Below are positions 1 through 62,168 of a stretch of 64,000 nt of DNA, piece after piece (within the stretch, counting starts at the first letter, position 1; each line of letters begins with the position of its first letter). The position numbers were made by a program, and so were the translations under genes. Source of the DNA: Acholoe squamosa (lineage: Eukaryota; Annelida; Polychaeta; Phyllodocida; Polynoidae); assembly GCA_949317995.1 (NCBI GenBank), contig OX439035.1, positions 82,213,959-82,277,958 of the forward strand, written 5' to 3'. The notes under the pieces are model-generated. The model was not told where the DNA came from. It saw only the letters and a program-made list of their open reading frames with translations, and did no database searches.

Positions 1-1386
1 GCACTACCAAACTCATTTGAAGTGTGAGATAAACATCAAAACATTTAGATATTTTCTGCTGAGTAGCTCTGTGATTTATTATGTCAGTATCACAAACGGG
101 GAGCACTGTAGTTATCATTGAGATAGACCCTACTCTAAAAAATCGACCAAAATCATAAAAGGAGGGATATTGATGGTGCAATTACAATATGGTCCCAAAA
201 TTGTGATTCGGAATATGGCTTACCCATCATTGCATGTCACAAGAGATGCCTATTCACTTTTATCATACCCTAATGACAGTCCAGTGTCGCATTTAGACCG
301 GGACAAAAATTTAGCCAAAAAAAAAATGGTTAAATAAGGGGCGCGCCCCCTCCTTTTCAAAATCCTGGAGCCGACTCTGAATTAAATAAGGATTTAATCG
401 GACTGATACATAGACAGAACCGTTGATATTTAAACTACAACTGATTGTTATTCAATTCTTTAGTTCACAGCATATTATGTGGGTTTATAGACAAACTGTT
501 TAGTAAATACAGTAGGTTTATTTACATAAATCACGACGAGGGTTCTCTTTGATATCACTGCCTTTTGTGAAACATGGTACCTGATTTATAAAAAACAGAT
601 GTCTTATGGTTTTCTTAAAATATATTTGCTCTCTTGTAAATCATAGAGATTTCAGGCGTGGTGACAGGAAGATATCAACAACTTTCGATATTGTTCTATA
701 TCAAAATATATTTGTAACCTCATTACAGAGATTCTTAGGCCATTTTCGCAGACTGTCCTAAACTCAACTACGAACAGATTTACCTAAAGCAGGTAACTAA
801 ACTTTCAGGTAGATTAACATTTGTTTATTATCAAATACAATTGAACCTTTTGGAAGTTCATCCTCACGCAGGCCATAACGAAATGTTTGTTGCTTTTTTT
901 CTGCATCCTATTAGAAAGGAGGTAAAAAGCCCTGTATTGGCCGACTTTATTAACTGAACAGGTACACGTGTGCTTGAGGCCGGAGGTGGTCTACCCTAAA
1001 TGGAGACCCGGGCTAAGCTTGCCTGCTAATTCCGCGCGGCTTGTGGTGCTTTCTATACTGTTAGAAAACTATTGAGTACGACCACAAACATTTTGCCTTC
1101 TCCTACCCTCACTGTTTTCTTAAGCAGGTTCAATATTTTGTCTGGTAAAAGTGTTGAGATTACCATAGGTTGTAACAAGTATTTACTAAACTATTTGAAG
1201 CATGCATGTCTGTCAGCAGGTACACCCTGAGAGTATTCGTAGGATCACAAGAGCTAGTAATTAATAAAACTAAAGCTATGGATTGGAAGACTGATCAGTC
1301 AGTCCCTATAATGGATGTCAGTTTGAGAACTGTGGATGACCTAGGCAGGTCTTCTTATTCATAAACCTTGAGTGACAGTTCCTACA

Positions 1387-1800
1387 CTGTAAGAAGTAGA
1401 CAGGGTTATTTTACAGCAAAATCCCTTGGCAACTTTGGTTCCAGTACATTTTGCTGTACATCTACAGGAGGTGAATCACTGTAATTTTACATAGTTATCA
1501 TACAGTAACAGTCACTGTGATCAGACAACAAGCTTATTCAGTTCTACAGAAACATATGCTGTAAATTTACAGCAAACTGTGTTGTAGAATTACAGAGACA
1601 TTTCTTGTAAATAATACTGTAATATTTTCTGTGAATGGACAGCAAATTTTGCTGTAGATGAACAATAAATTATACTGTAAATTTACAGAAATATTTGCTG
1701 GCAACTGAGGTTCCAGCAACTATTGCTGTAAAATTACAGAAACTTGAATTGTAAAATTACAGCAAGGGGTTCTGTTAATCAACAACAAATGTATTGTATA
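1387..1800. repeat. Palindromic TGTAA/TTACAG repeat cluster
   Basis: Short motifs of the type CTGTAAATTTACAG recur in both orientations at irregular spacing. The phrase GGCAACT-GGTTCCAG occurs twice (about 1427 and 1700), so the stretch seems built of two or more diverged units. It ends against the perfect palindrome at 1796. This looks like a decayed foldback or MITE-type DNA element; the family is not identified. Confidence 0.55.
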
Positions 1801-1865
1801 TAGCAGTGATTTTTATAACATACCTGTATATATACAGGTATGTTATAAAAATCACTGCTATATAC
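1796..1865. repeat. Perfect 70-bp palindrome
   Basis: The 35 bases 1796-1830 are exactly the reverse complement of 1831-1865, with no spacer and no mismatch. The centre is CTGTATATATACAG. It abuts the TACAG repeat cluster and could be the tip of a foldback transposon or an independent inverted duplication. Confidence 0.95.
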
Positions 1866-2522
1866 TCTGCTATTGAGGTCAGTTCTTGGTAACCATCCCC
1901 ATGATATCATTTATGTGTATGCTTCATGCATGCATAAACCATGCATGCCTAATGAAGACTATTTAGGGTAAGAAAAGTAGAGAACCATCTCATCCAAACC
2001 ATTTCATGGTCATTCAGTTTTAACACTGAAATAACCTAAAGGCAGGTAGGCCTATGTTAGCTTCAACCCCAGAGTCCAGGGACTTGTATTTCAGATTTAG
2101 ACACAGTTATGGTGTCATGTACACATATCATTGGTTGTTCCTAGTTTCTTCTCAGGTAACCTTGTACAATATCATTGGTGCACAATGCTAGATTGAACCT
2201 GTTGAGGTTATTATCATATTGCAATTCATAATTAAGCTCTGGGGACAATATTTGATTGGGGTGTGCAATATAAGACTATAAATACTATACTAAAATACTG
2301 TTGGCATCTACAAGAAGAACTTTCAATAGGAAATAGTATGCTTAGGGATAGGCCAACAGTGTTGGCTTCTGAATGACTTTTGAGGTTTCATCTCATTCAT
2401 GTCCACATTCTGGAGGAGTGGGAATAATTATAATGTCCAATTATATCATTCATATTCTATTAAGTATACATTAGGCAGGGTCTCCCATTTATTTTGCTCA
2501 ATAAATTTCATTGTTTTTGTAG

Positions 2523-2846
2523 GTGGCCTTCGAGGAGGTCCTCGGTGAGCCCGATGGCATCCACAGTATGGACTTTGTCTGGAGCTGCTCATTCAAGTGC
2601 TTTGAGTTCTGGAAGAAGATGTGCTACATGCTCGCCACCCTCTGCTGTGGTTGCTGCATTGCCTGCTACTGGGGTTGCGTCTTCTCTTCAATCGCCTTCA
2701 ACAACATCTGGATCCTCACACCAGGATTCCGTGTACTAGAGATTGTTGTTGGCATCTACAAGAAGATCTGGGGTGTCTTTGTGGAGTGCTGCCTCGATCC
2801 GATTTGCCACTCAGTCGGCAATGTCTTCCATGCTTTCAAGAAGTAG
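2523..2846 (+). CDS. CAV: Caveolin, last coding exon (107 codons)
   Basis: Caveolins are hairpin membrane proteins that oligomerise to form caveolae at the plasma membrane. The exon follows a good acceptor (pyrimidine tract, TTTTTGTAG) and reads to TAG at 2844-2846. It opens with FEEVLGEPDGIHSMDFVW, matching the caveolin signature region (FEDVIAEP...S.D..W in vertebrates), which is where the last exon of vertebrate caveolin genes starts. A cysteine-rich hydrophobic intramembrane segment follows (about residues 33-60), then a C-terminal region with LDPICHSVGNVF, matching the vertebrate CDPLFEAVGKIF. The GTG at 2523 is not an initiator: the N-terminal part comes from upstream exon(s) not seen. 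It is Cys-rich compared with vertebrate caveolins, so palmitoylation is plausible. It is convergent with the calcium channel gene. The family is certain; the paralogue class is not. Confidence 0.93.
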   Translation: MAFEEVLGEPDGIHSMDFVWSCSFKCFEFWKKMCYMLATLCCGCCIACYWGCVFSSIAFNNIWILTPGFRVLEIVVGIYKKIWGVFVECCLDPICHSVGNVFHAFKK

Positions 2847-3085
2847 TTCCTCAATGTTTGAGATATTTATCGTCTTGACAATCACTGAATATGGACCTGA
2901 TTATGAACATGGATTTAATGGAAACTTTATCAGTACCTGCACCTTGTTGGCTTTCGATAAGGGACATAACTGCCCAATTTACAACATGGACACACCTATT
3001 GATGAATTTCTCTGGCTAGCGAGAAATATCTGTTTCTCATTGTTTTATCAACTTAGTGATAATAAAAAAAATCTGTTATAATTTT
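2847..3085 (+). other. Caveolin 3' UTR with poly(A) signal
   Basis: The sequence after the caveolin stop is AT-rich and non-coding. A canonical AATAAA lies at 3061-3066 in an A-rich run, about 215 bases after the stop, and is a fitting cleavage signal. The exact end is inferred. Confidence 0.6.
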
Positions 3086-3523
3086 TAACAGTAGTTTAGT
3101 TTTATTTGTCTTGTATTATGACCAGTTTGGTGATCGCTACTCAATATCGGCAACCTTTGATCTTGATCATTTATGGTAAATCAGGATCAAGTAACTCTTA
3201 TAGTGCCAGTCAGACAACAAAATAGTAGACAACTCATAGTTTAAAGCAAATAAAATACTTTGGAACTATAATCTTTAGAACCACCTTAATAATGTGTTTG
3301 GCATTAGAATTGTATCTGACAAATTGACAAAGGTCGTCGTCAAAGTGACAAAAAATTTCATCCAAAGGTATGCTTTAAAAAAAATACAGGTACAGATTTA
3401 TTAGCAATATTGGTCAGTTTTGGTCCCTTTCACGTGAAAGCAACATAGGAAATTAACGATGTACCAGTAACGTACAAATTGAAGAAAATCCAAAGAAATA
3501 AATGTTTCAGTCTACATGGTCTG

Positions 3524-3670
3524 GGTGAGTGAGTGAGTGAGTAATAGATGTTTAACGCCATTTCGACAGCTAAGGTCATATTCATGGCGAGAACTACATT
3601 ACACAATTTCACAGAGGAATGTGTCAGTGCCCGCGCATATGTGCACCACACACATCTACATGGTCTGAAA
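3524..3670. repeat. GAGT-repeat dispersed element
   Basis: A GAGTGAGTGAGTGAG run followed by TTTAACGCC and then by CATATGTGCACCACAC. From memory, elements opening with GAGTGAGTGAGT and TTTAACGCC are dispersed in many marine invertebrate genomes. Fragments of the later part (GTGTCAGTGCCC, CATATGTGCACCA) recur at about 12668 and 14570, which supports a repeat family. Confidence 0.4.
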
Positions 3671-3884
3671 TCTAGGCTAGGTAGGTTGGATCAAATAAGA
3701 AAATTCACTGAGGACTCAAAGTTTCAAAGGACCACCCATCACCTCATATAGAAATGTGCCGGCCTGGTAATCATCCCATGCAAAGACATGGAAATCACCC
3801 TAGAATTCCATGGGTTTTATTAAGAATTAAGGAATTTGGAGAAAAACAACAAAGCAACAGAATCTAAGAATCCATAGTTTATAT

Positions 3885-3890
3885 TTTATT
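3885..3890 (-). other. Candidate distal poly(A) signal of CaV1
   Basis: TTTATT on the plus strand gives AATAAA on the minus strand. It is the last such signal before the caveolin 3' end and would give a 3' UTR of about 7.3 kb. Other AATAAA candidates on the minus strand lie at 4945-4950 and 7640-7645. Sequence alone does not tell which is used. Confidence 0.3.
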
Positions 3891-6800
3891 GCACATTTCA
3901 ACATTCCTTGCAAAGTATGAATATAATACACAGGACAATATGTTTTACTATGATCTGTACAGTATGTATTGGGCTACCGTTGCTTGCTCTTGTGGCCTTG
4001 TCTATCAAATTTTTGGCTATTTGTCTCTTTCTTCATCGCACGGGACAATAAAAATATATCACCCCAGGTTGTATTTGTGTTCTTTTTACAAATGTTCCAT
4101 AAAAATGATAGTGTTCTGCTTTGAATAGCTTGATGTAAAAGTACCTGCATGATACACTGCTATTTCCCTTCCAGCAACCAGACACCACTCCCCCATGCGA
4201 TCTGATTCGAAAGATGACCATTACTATGTCGCTACGTTCACGGCCCCCATATTTGTACACTGACTTTACCAGTGTCAAAATCTCTTCATCAAAATAGCTT
4301 GTTCATCTCAATGTAAAAAATGCACCAAGAAAGTTATCCCTCATACTGCAGGGGAAAGAAACAACAATTGATGTGTTATCAAAATGCTAAAGGCATACAA
4401 CAAATTGGATGCCTGACGCCACAAGATCTCATCTTGTAGTGACAGAGACAGCCACGGTACAAGGGAAAGATCAAAGATCAGCCACAAGTCAATATTAAAT
4501 ACCATGATTTTAGCATACACAACTGATAATGCTATCTGACCTGGGGTGGGGAAGGGGGTGATAATAACCTCTTGAATACTTTAACTTATGCTGATATTCT
4601 CTGGTGGTAGATGAGTTGAGATGCATTAACATTGTATATGATAATCATATTCTGCCGACATGCCAGCTTTACCACAATCAAGGGACCAACAATGGTGAGG
4701 GGTGGTAGTAATAGACTAACAATTGGACACCCGGTCTTTTCCTTGTACGGTGGCACATGCAACAATATACCACACGACAACATTTTCCAACAGACGCATT
4801 TAGACCTCGAATCATCCATCATTCATAACAAAATAAATACATTTCTTTTTACAGTTAGATACATTTATAAACATGGTCGATATAAATATAAGGGAGGTCC
4901 ATTAATATAATGTACAGCTGGCTGTTCTGTGTTATCACCAATTCTTTATTCCACATTAAGGACTTGTCTAATGTTGACATTTAAAAATCAAAGAAAAGGT
5001 CTAGTCCCAGTTCAAATACAACACTGGCCACAAAACACTGGCCACTATGCCATAACCATATTATTTGTCTGCAGGACTGGTCAACATCAAAATGAGCCAA
5101 ACCAAGGACAAAAAACCTCTGGTTGCGCACAACACGGGGAAATTTAACAGGTCTTCCTCATACCGTCTTCTCAGTGTCTTCTACGTCATGATGACGTTGA
5201 CGTCGCGTCAATGACGCCGATCTAATGACACCACGTTGTTCTCGTCTTATGTGTGTATACATCCTTTGGTAGCTGGTGACACACCTGCTACACTGCTCGT
5301 TTGTGTCCAATGTTGGCAAATAAAAATTTAATGGTGTTCTTTTGTACAGTGATCTCGGCCTATGTGAATATACCATATATACACGTGTGTTTGAATAAGC
5401 GACATAGGTATATGGAGATAGGGTCTCCACAAACACCCTGTGCCCTATAAAATGTATTTTTTCTTCTGGAAAAGTTTCATTTTGGAAGTTTGTACAAGAC
5501 ACACACACAAATAAGTGTGTGGATAGTGATGGGTGCATCCTTAGCCTTCAGCAGATCACTCTGCTGATAGTTGTCTATATAGGACTAAGCCTGGTAATCC
5601 TATATGCAGCTGTCGTTTTATGATGGTCACACCCCTTCAGGAGAAGGGGTAAAAGGTGTAAGGTAGAAAAGCCTACACCGCCAGGCGCCCTCAACAGCGG
5701 CAATGGTAAAGGTTGCAGGCGCACTTAGAAGAGCACTGAGAAGACGGTGATGGGTAAACACACAGGGAACAAGTTTACAAATATCTGACTACACTTGGAT
5801 GAATGTAGAGTATAACAAGCTGTAAGGCGAAAAAAGTGCTTCATTTATACAGGGTGGTGGCAATGTAAAAACGTTCCATTAGGACACACCAAAGTTAGTT
5901 AATATATAGGTAATATATGAAAGAACAAAGAATGGGACTTGTAAAACCTCTGAAGGTGGCTATGGGAGATAGCTTTGATAAGTCTACCTCTCCTATTGTA
6001 ATCTCTGCTGTGTACCTATATCACCATTTAAAACACCAGAGGCGGGGTAGCTTTGATTTCTCACACACCTCATCACAGAGGTAGCACCCACAGAGTGCTG
6101 GTTCTGCCTCTGTGAGAGGCACACCTACCATCTGTACCTATCTCTAAAACATAGTGGCATATCACGGTCTCTTCTCTTACTTGTGCATTTTTTTTTGCAA
6201 GATATTCTTTCTGTGGATTTCTTTTTCACAAAACATACTATCACAAAGCTCCCATCTGCCCAGTCCTTCAGTTGATTAAGCTGTACGATGCAAGAATTGT
6301 CTGTATAATGTACGTCTAATGTGTACGTATAACATGTACGTGGGACCCAATGTCATTAATACTGTTAATACAAACTATACTATAATTTCTTCTCACCCTA
6401 AATTATCCTGCCGTCTGGTGGTCACTAAAACAACCATGTTTGGCCAGTGAATGACAAGAATGCTGCTCACCCCCCTCCATTACTATGGAAACTGACAATG
6501 CCCTTAAATGGTCGATTATTATCTCATAGAACCATAACACATTTTTTCAGCAAACGTTTTAGAGGTGATGAAAGAGAGAAAAAAAAGTAGACACTGGAAC
6601 CTGATTAGAATACCTATTAGATCGATGGTATCGGGAAGAGTAAACAAGAGTCGAATCATATAAACCTCAAAATAGACCAAATGTACCAAATTTTAGATAT
6701 CTAGGCCCAAATTGTCCGGCCTCCATTCTGACCTTTTTTTTCAACCCTGGCAGCACAAACCGTTCAGCCCCCTTTTTCAATGTTGAGCATTGGTAAATAT

Positions 6801-9800
6801 TATAGTCATCTGATAACTCTATAGTCACCTGGTTATATACTTCCAAAGTCAATACAATATGGCACGTGGTTATACTGTGAAAGGCTCCTCATGTCTACAT
6901 TCACTACTGTCTAAAACTAAAACTCGTGATGGCACTTGGCCTCGTACAAACAGACACCTAGAAAGTCCCATGGAATATCTAGCCATCCCCCAACCAGGCG
7001 GAAATAGATCAACTACACTTCTGGTATCGTCTACTTAAGGTGGCATAGGAGATGCGCCAGTGAAAGGAGTGGAGTATCTGAGTGTATTAAAAGACAGTTT
7101 GTAACCATGAGAGCTAGAGTTAAGGATGGGCCAGCGGAGAGCAATGATAATAACAAGAGGCAGTTTCACAGCCTTAGTGATTCTAATCTTACCACTACCT
7201 GATATCTGCCCGGGAATAATGACAATATGTGCAGATAACAAAATTTACACTAGTTTAATGCATTTGTGGCAAATTATAGTCTCTTTCAGACTAAATTAAC
7301 TTGGGACTCCAAAGTAAAGAGTGCTACAAAGGTTGATGGTGAAAAAGGCGTTTTTCTTATTTGAGATTCATTGAGAATAATACGATCTGAGTTCTACATT
7401 GAGCAATACACTAACGGTGTTCAAACTGCGCCAATGGCATTTTAACCCATTGGTTTGGGTCGCCCACTGCCACAGTCTCAAAAGTCAGAAATCGAGAAAG
7501 AAAAGCAGGTGCGTGGAGCAAATATGACAATTAACACTAGGAATAGTAGCACAACTGCATGTTTGATATATAACGTGTATAGATATGAACAGAGAGGCTA
7601 GCATTAGTTGGTGAGTAGAACCACACCCAATAGTAAAGTTTTATTTATATAATCCTGTTTTCTTGACTATTGGGTCCATGCTACAGCAGCCAAAGGCACT
7701 CGGAGGGGGGCAGACTGCCCGAACAGTAATCTCACATCACAACACTTTTGGGGGAGGAGGACACTCACTTAGGAAGGCATGAAAGAAGTAGTGAAAATCT
7801 CTGTAATACGGCTCCAGACATATGGGATAATCGCAGGCCGAAGGGGCTCCACAGAGGTTAAAATACAAAGTGCAACACACGCAAATATATTTATATATAT
7901 ACATATATGTATATATGTACACAAGCAATAACAAGTCCAATAAGAGTTGGGGATGTCTCCAAATAGAAACCACTGAATCTACGGAAACCTGCTTCCATTG
8001 AATAAGTTGATGGGAATGAAAAAGATATTCATCAGTAAAACACTGACGAGCTATGTGGCGATGGTAGTCAAATCTCCAAAATATAGTCATGAAAAGCCTT
8101 GTTGCCAATCTTTCCCTTTAAAAAGTTAATATTAAGGAAAGGCTGTACAAGCAAGAAAGGGAGCAGACCATGATAGGGATCAGGTGGTACACACTACCAG
8201 GCAATGTCCACACTCATTCTTTTAAAACAAAGTTTAACTCCAATCACTCACTCTCCCCTTAGTGCGTCCATACCAGAGACGTATAGGACCAGAGCAAAGC
8301 ACACATACATCCCTCGTTTCAGAAACTGATAACAATGTGATGTTGGATTGATATCTAAGGTATCGTTGTGGTATACCAATGCTATAATCACCATCACGGA
8401 TCACATGATAGGGGCCAAGCCCATGTTAGATAAACAGATTCTTAAAGTATTTTCTTATGTATTATTTTGTCTCAGCAAATGTCCTCTCAAAGTAGTTTAC
8501 AAAGGGTAATCAAATCATTCACTAAAACAAATATACTACCCTAACCAGCAAACGTCGAGCAAAATTAAACTCAACAATAGGATCTCCGTATTTACAAAGC
8601 ACTTTGCCTGATTGCCATCACACAAAAAATAAGTAGTATCCCTCCTCAAAAAAAAAAAGAAAAAAAAAGATAAAAACGGCCAGTTCAGTTCAAGTGGCAA
8701 GACAACTTAAGTGTCCTCAAAATTCTTAAAATGAGTTCATCTTCTTAGGAAATCCATCACAAGGTCATTATATGAAGAGTGAGAACGGCACAGCACCAAT
8801 CATAAGTGCTGAAAATGAACGGTCGGACTGCACTTAAGTCATGACAATTTACCTAAAGGCAGTCTAAATGAACTGAATCAAACCAATGCACATGAATTAC
8901 GATGGAAAAGAGCGGAGGCCCTGCAGCAACTGGCAGCATTTGAACTTACATTAATTCATCCTGATGAGGCAAAATAGGTCGGTCATTGCTGGTTAAGCAA
9001 GGTTGTTGGAAGGTGGGAGTGATTATCACACTATGGAGTGATAATTAAGAAAGTTTGTAATCATAATCATACTGGTAACCATGACAGAAATGGGAAAGGA
9101 ACTGGAAATTAACATTTAAGATATCAGCTGGTGGCACTGGAGGTTACAACTCATTAAACATTGTGTTTCTACTCCTCACTTCACCCTACAATAATTATTG
9201 GCCAGTGGTACATATGCCCTAACATAGTCTGGATATCATAGTATTATTCCTTACACAACATCTCTATAATCAAAGGTCAGTGGCTACTCGATGTAACAAC
9301 CATGTATCATACTCCCTCCCTAACAAACAGGAAAATTCAGACGCTTACACATCAATTATATATTCCCGATAAGTTCGTTATCCTAAAAAGTTAAAATGTT
9401 CCTATACCTGTTAATACTTATTATACTGAACGTCTATCGAATAACCTAATAATTACAGTAGTAATAATTATACTCTCAGTGCCCATCGGAAGTGAGGAGA
9501 GAACATAAAAAGAGTGATATTACATCAAACGTAAACATATTGTTTCCTACACTCGTAAACTGTAGAATAAAAAGAAATCAAATCGATTGAACACCAGCAA
9601 TGATTTAACAAATATCTCATATAAATTATGGCAGTTAACCCAGTGGCATCTGGATTAGCATTGATACATTGGTGAATGAGTAATAATGAATTATGTGGGT
9701 CAAGCATACATATGATCGATGAAGAATTACAACTCAAAATGACAACATCTTTTCCATACATCATTATGTGGATAAAATCATTGAGTATTGCCACAAAGTA

Positions 9801-11196
9801 ATAACAGTAATCAATATGACAAAGACCGTTACTTCTTCTTGTTGTATAGCTGGGTCAGGTATGTCTAAACAGACTTGTCCACATGGGTGCCACGCCACAA
9901 AGACACACTTCAAGTGAATGTGATATAGTAGTAATAGTAGTATATTACAACTGAGACAGCTGGTGCTAGGCGCACAGTGAACATGCCTTTTGTCTTTCAG
10001 GAAAACGGCAACATCTCCTGCTTGTATTCACAAGTCACCGTTGACTCTGCCAGCCTATCAGAGGAGAATGTAAAGATCCGCACCTACAAAGTTAGTTAAG
10101 ACTTGGAGCCAAAGGCCCTGGTGCGATTTATCCTTAAAAGTCCTCATCTGGCACCCATTGTCCATAGAACAGGACAGAATGTCACTTGAGCAATAACCCT
10201 GGGGTCTGAATGTGTCTCCTCGCTGTCATCATCATTGACTATAACAACAGTCATAATCATAATAATAATAATCATATTAATAAGTCGTCCGTGTGCTCCA
10301 TAATGTCTGCACAGCAAAATAGCCGTAGTACTAGTAATGGTAGTAGTAATGATGATAGTAGTAGTCGTAGTAGTAATAGAAGTATTATTATCTATACAGG
10401 GCCCAGTGACACTCCCAGAAAAAAGACCTTCAGACTATAGACGCAAAGTAACTGTTGTTGTCGGGTCAAGGCACATTCTGTTTGGCGACACATGACTTGG
10501 AAATTATCTTTGGGGTTCTGAGGGTAGGAAAGGGGTCTAGGGGTATCAAAGGGTTGGGGGAAGAGGCATGGTCAACCCTCCATGTTCCTCCCTCCTCTGA
10601 GTGGCAAATGTCCTCGGGGTTGAGGTGGGGGAGTGGAGCGGTGGTGGTTAGGAGAGAGAAGACAAGTTGACACTATGTGGTCGGTGCATTCCCTCCATGT
10701 CCAGCTCCAACTCCGGGTTATCACGTGCGGACCGGCCCCTGGGGTAGGGGCAGGGTGGGTGGGCAGGACCCCACAGTGGCAGCGGGACCCCCCGCAAACA
10801 CAGGAGAACGCCAGACGCCCTCTACCTGCTGCTCACACAAACAGCCCTGCTCTTGTTGCTGCTCACACCTCCTCCTCGTCAACATGCCGGTATTTCCTGC
10901 TCGATTCCTCGTGGAGAAACCCAAGTACTTCGAGGTTTCACACTGGTTTGCTGTCCCAGCCCGGACGGTCAAAGACTGGCCAATTTCACGCTGCAGCTGC
11001 TGATGCTGCTGCTCACCACGACTGCTTGCAGCGCCGCCCTAGCGGCGTGCTGCCTCACCAGACGGCGAGCAGACGACAACGCGACACGGGCTCTGGATGC
11101 CATGCTGTGCGACGTAAGGGGCGCTGTTCTCCTAGCCCACCCGGTTCGCCTCTCATGTTTGTCATCACTGAATTAAATAGGCCTGAGCAGCTGCTG
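3891..11196 (-). other. Presumed CaV1 3' UTR / intergenic region
   Basis: No conserved coding sequence is seen on the minus strand below the CaV1 stop. The stretch is mostly AT-rich, with a poly-purine A run (8650-8670), CAT/AAT and GTA trinucleotide runs (10225-10390) and a GC-richer part next to the stop (10500-11190). A possible plus-strand exon at 10003-10098 is listed separately. The several short open frames here have no recognisable product. Confidence 0.4.
10003..10098 (+). CDS. Possible orphan 3'-terminal exon, product unknown
   Basis: A pyrimidine-rich acceptor (CCTTTTGTCTTTCAG) is followed by an open frame of 31 codons ending in TAA. It begins ENGNISCLYSQVTV and ends VKIRTYKVS. 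Base composition is less AT-rich than its surroundings. It lies antisense to the presumed CaV1 3' UTR and downstream of caveolin on the same strand. No upstream partner exon was found and I do not recognise the peptide. It could be the last exon of a plus-strand gene, an alternative caveolin 3' exon, or chance. Confidence 0.25.

Positions 11197-62168
<50,972 letters not shown>

Larger units (their letters stand above)
1..2522 (+). other. Non-coding: caveolin intron/upstream region
   Basis: No exon could be supported here. The N-terminal caveolin coding exon(s) must lie upstream of 2523, inside or outside the window, and I did not find one. The stretch holds the TACAG-type palindromic repeats (about 1387-1800), a perfect 70-bp palindrome (1796-1865), and near 340-376 a GC-rich segment ending in AAATCCTGGAGCCGACTCTG, which resembles the ends of common marine-invertebrate DNA transposons. 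A polypyrimidine tract and TTTTTGTAG acceptor end the region. Confidence 0.6.

Noticed and set aside
2494-2878. Other frames over the caveolin exon (81 and 85 codons)
   Set aside because: Only the frame beginning at 2523 matches caveolin; the others are shadows in alternative phases.
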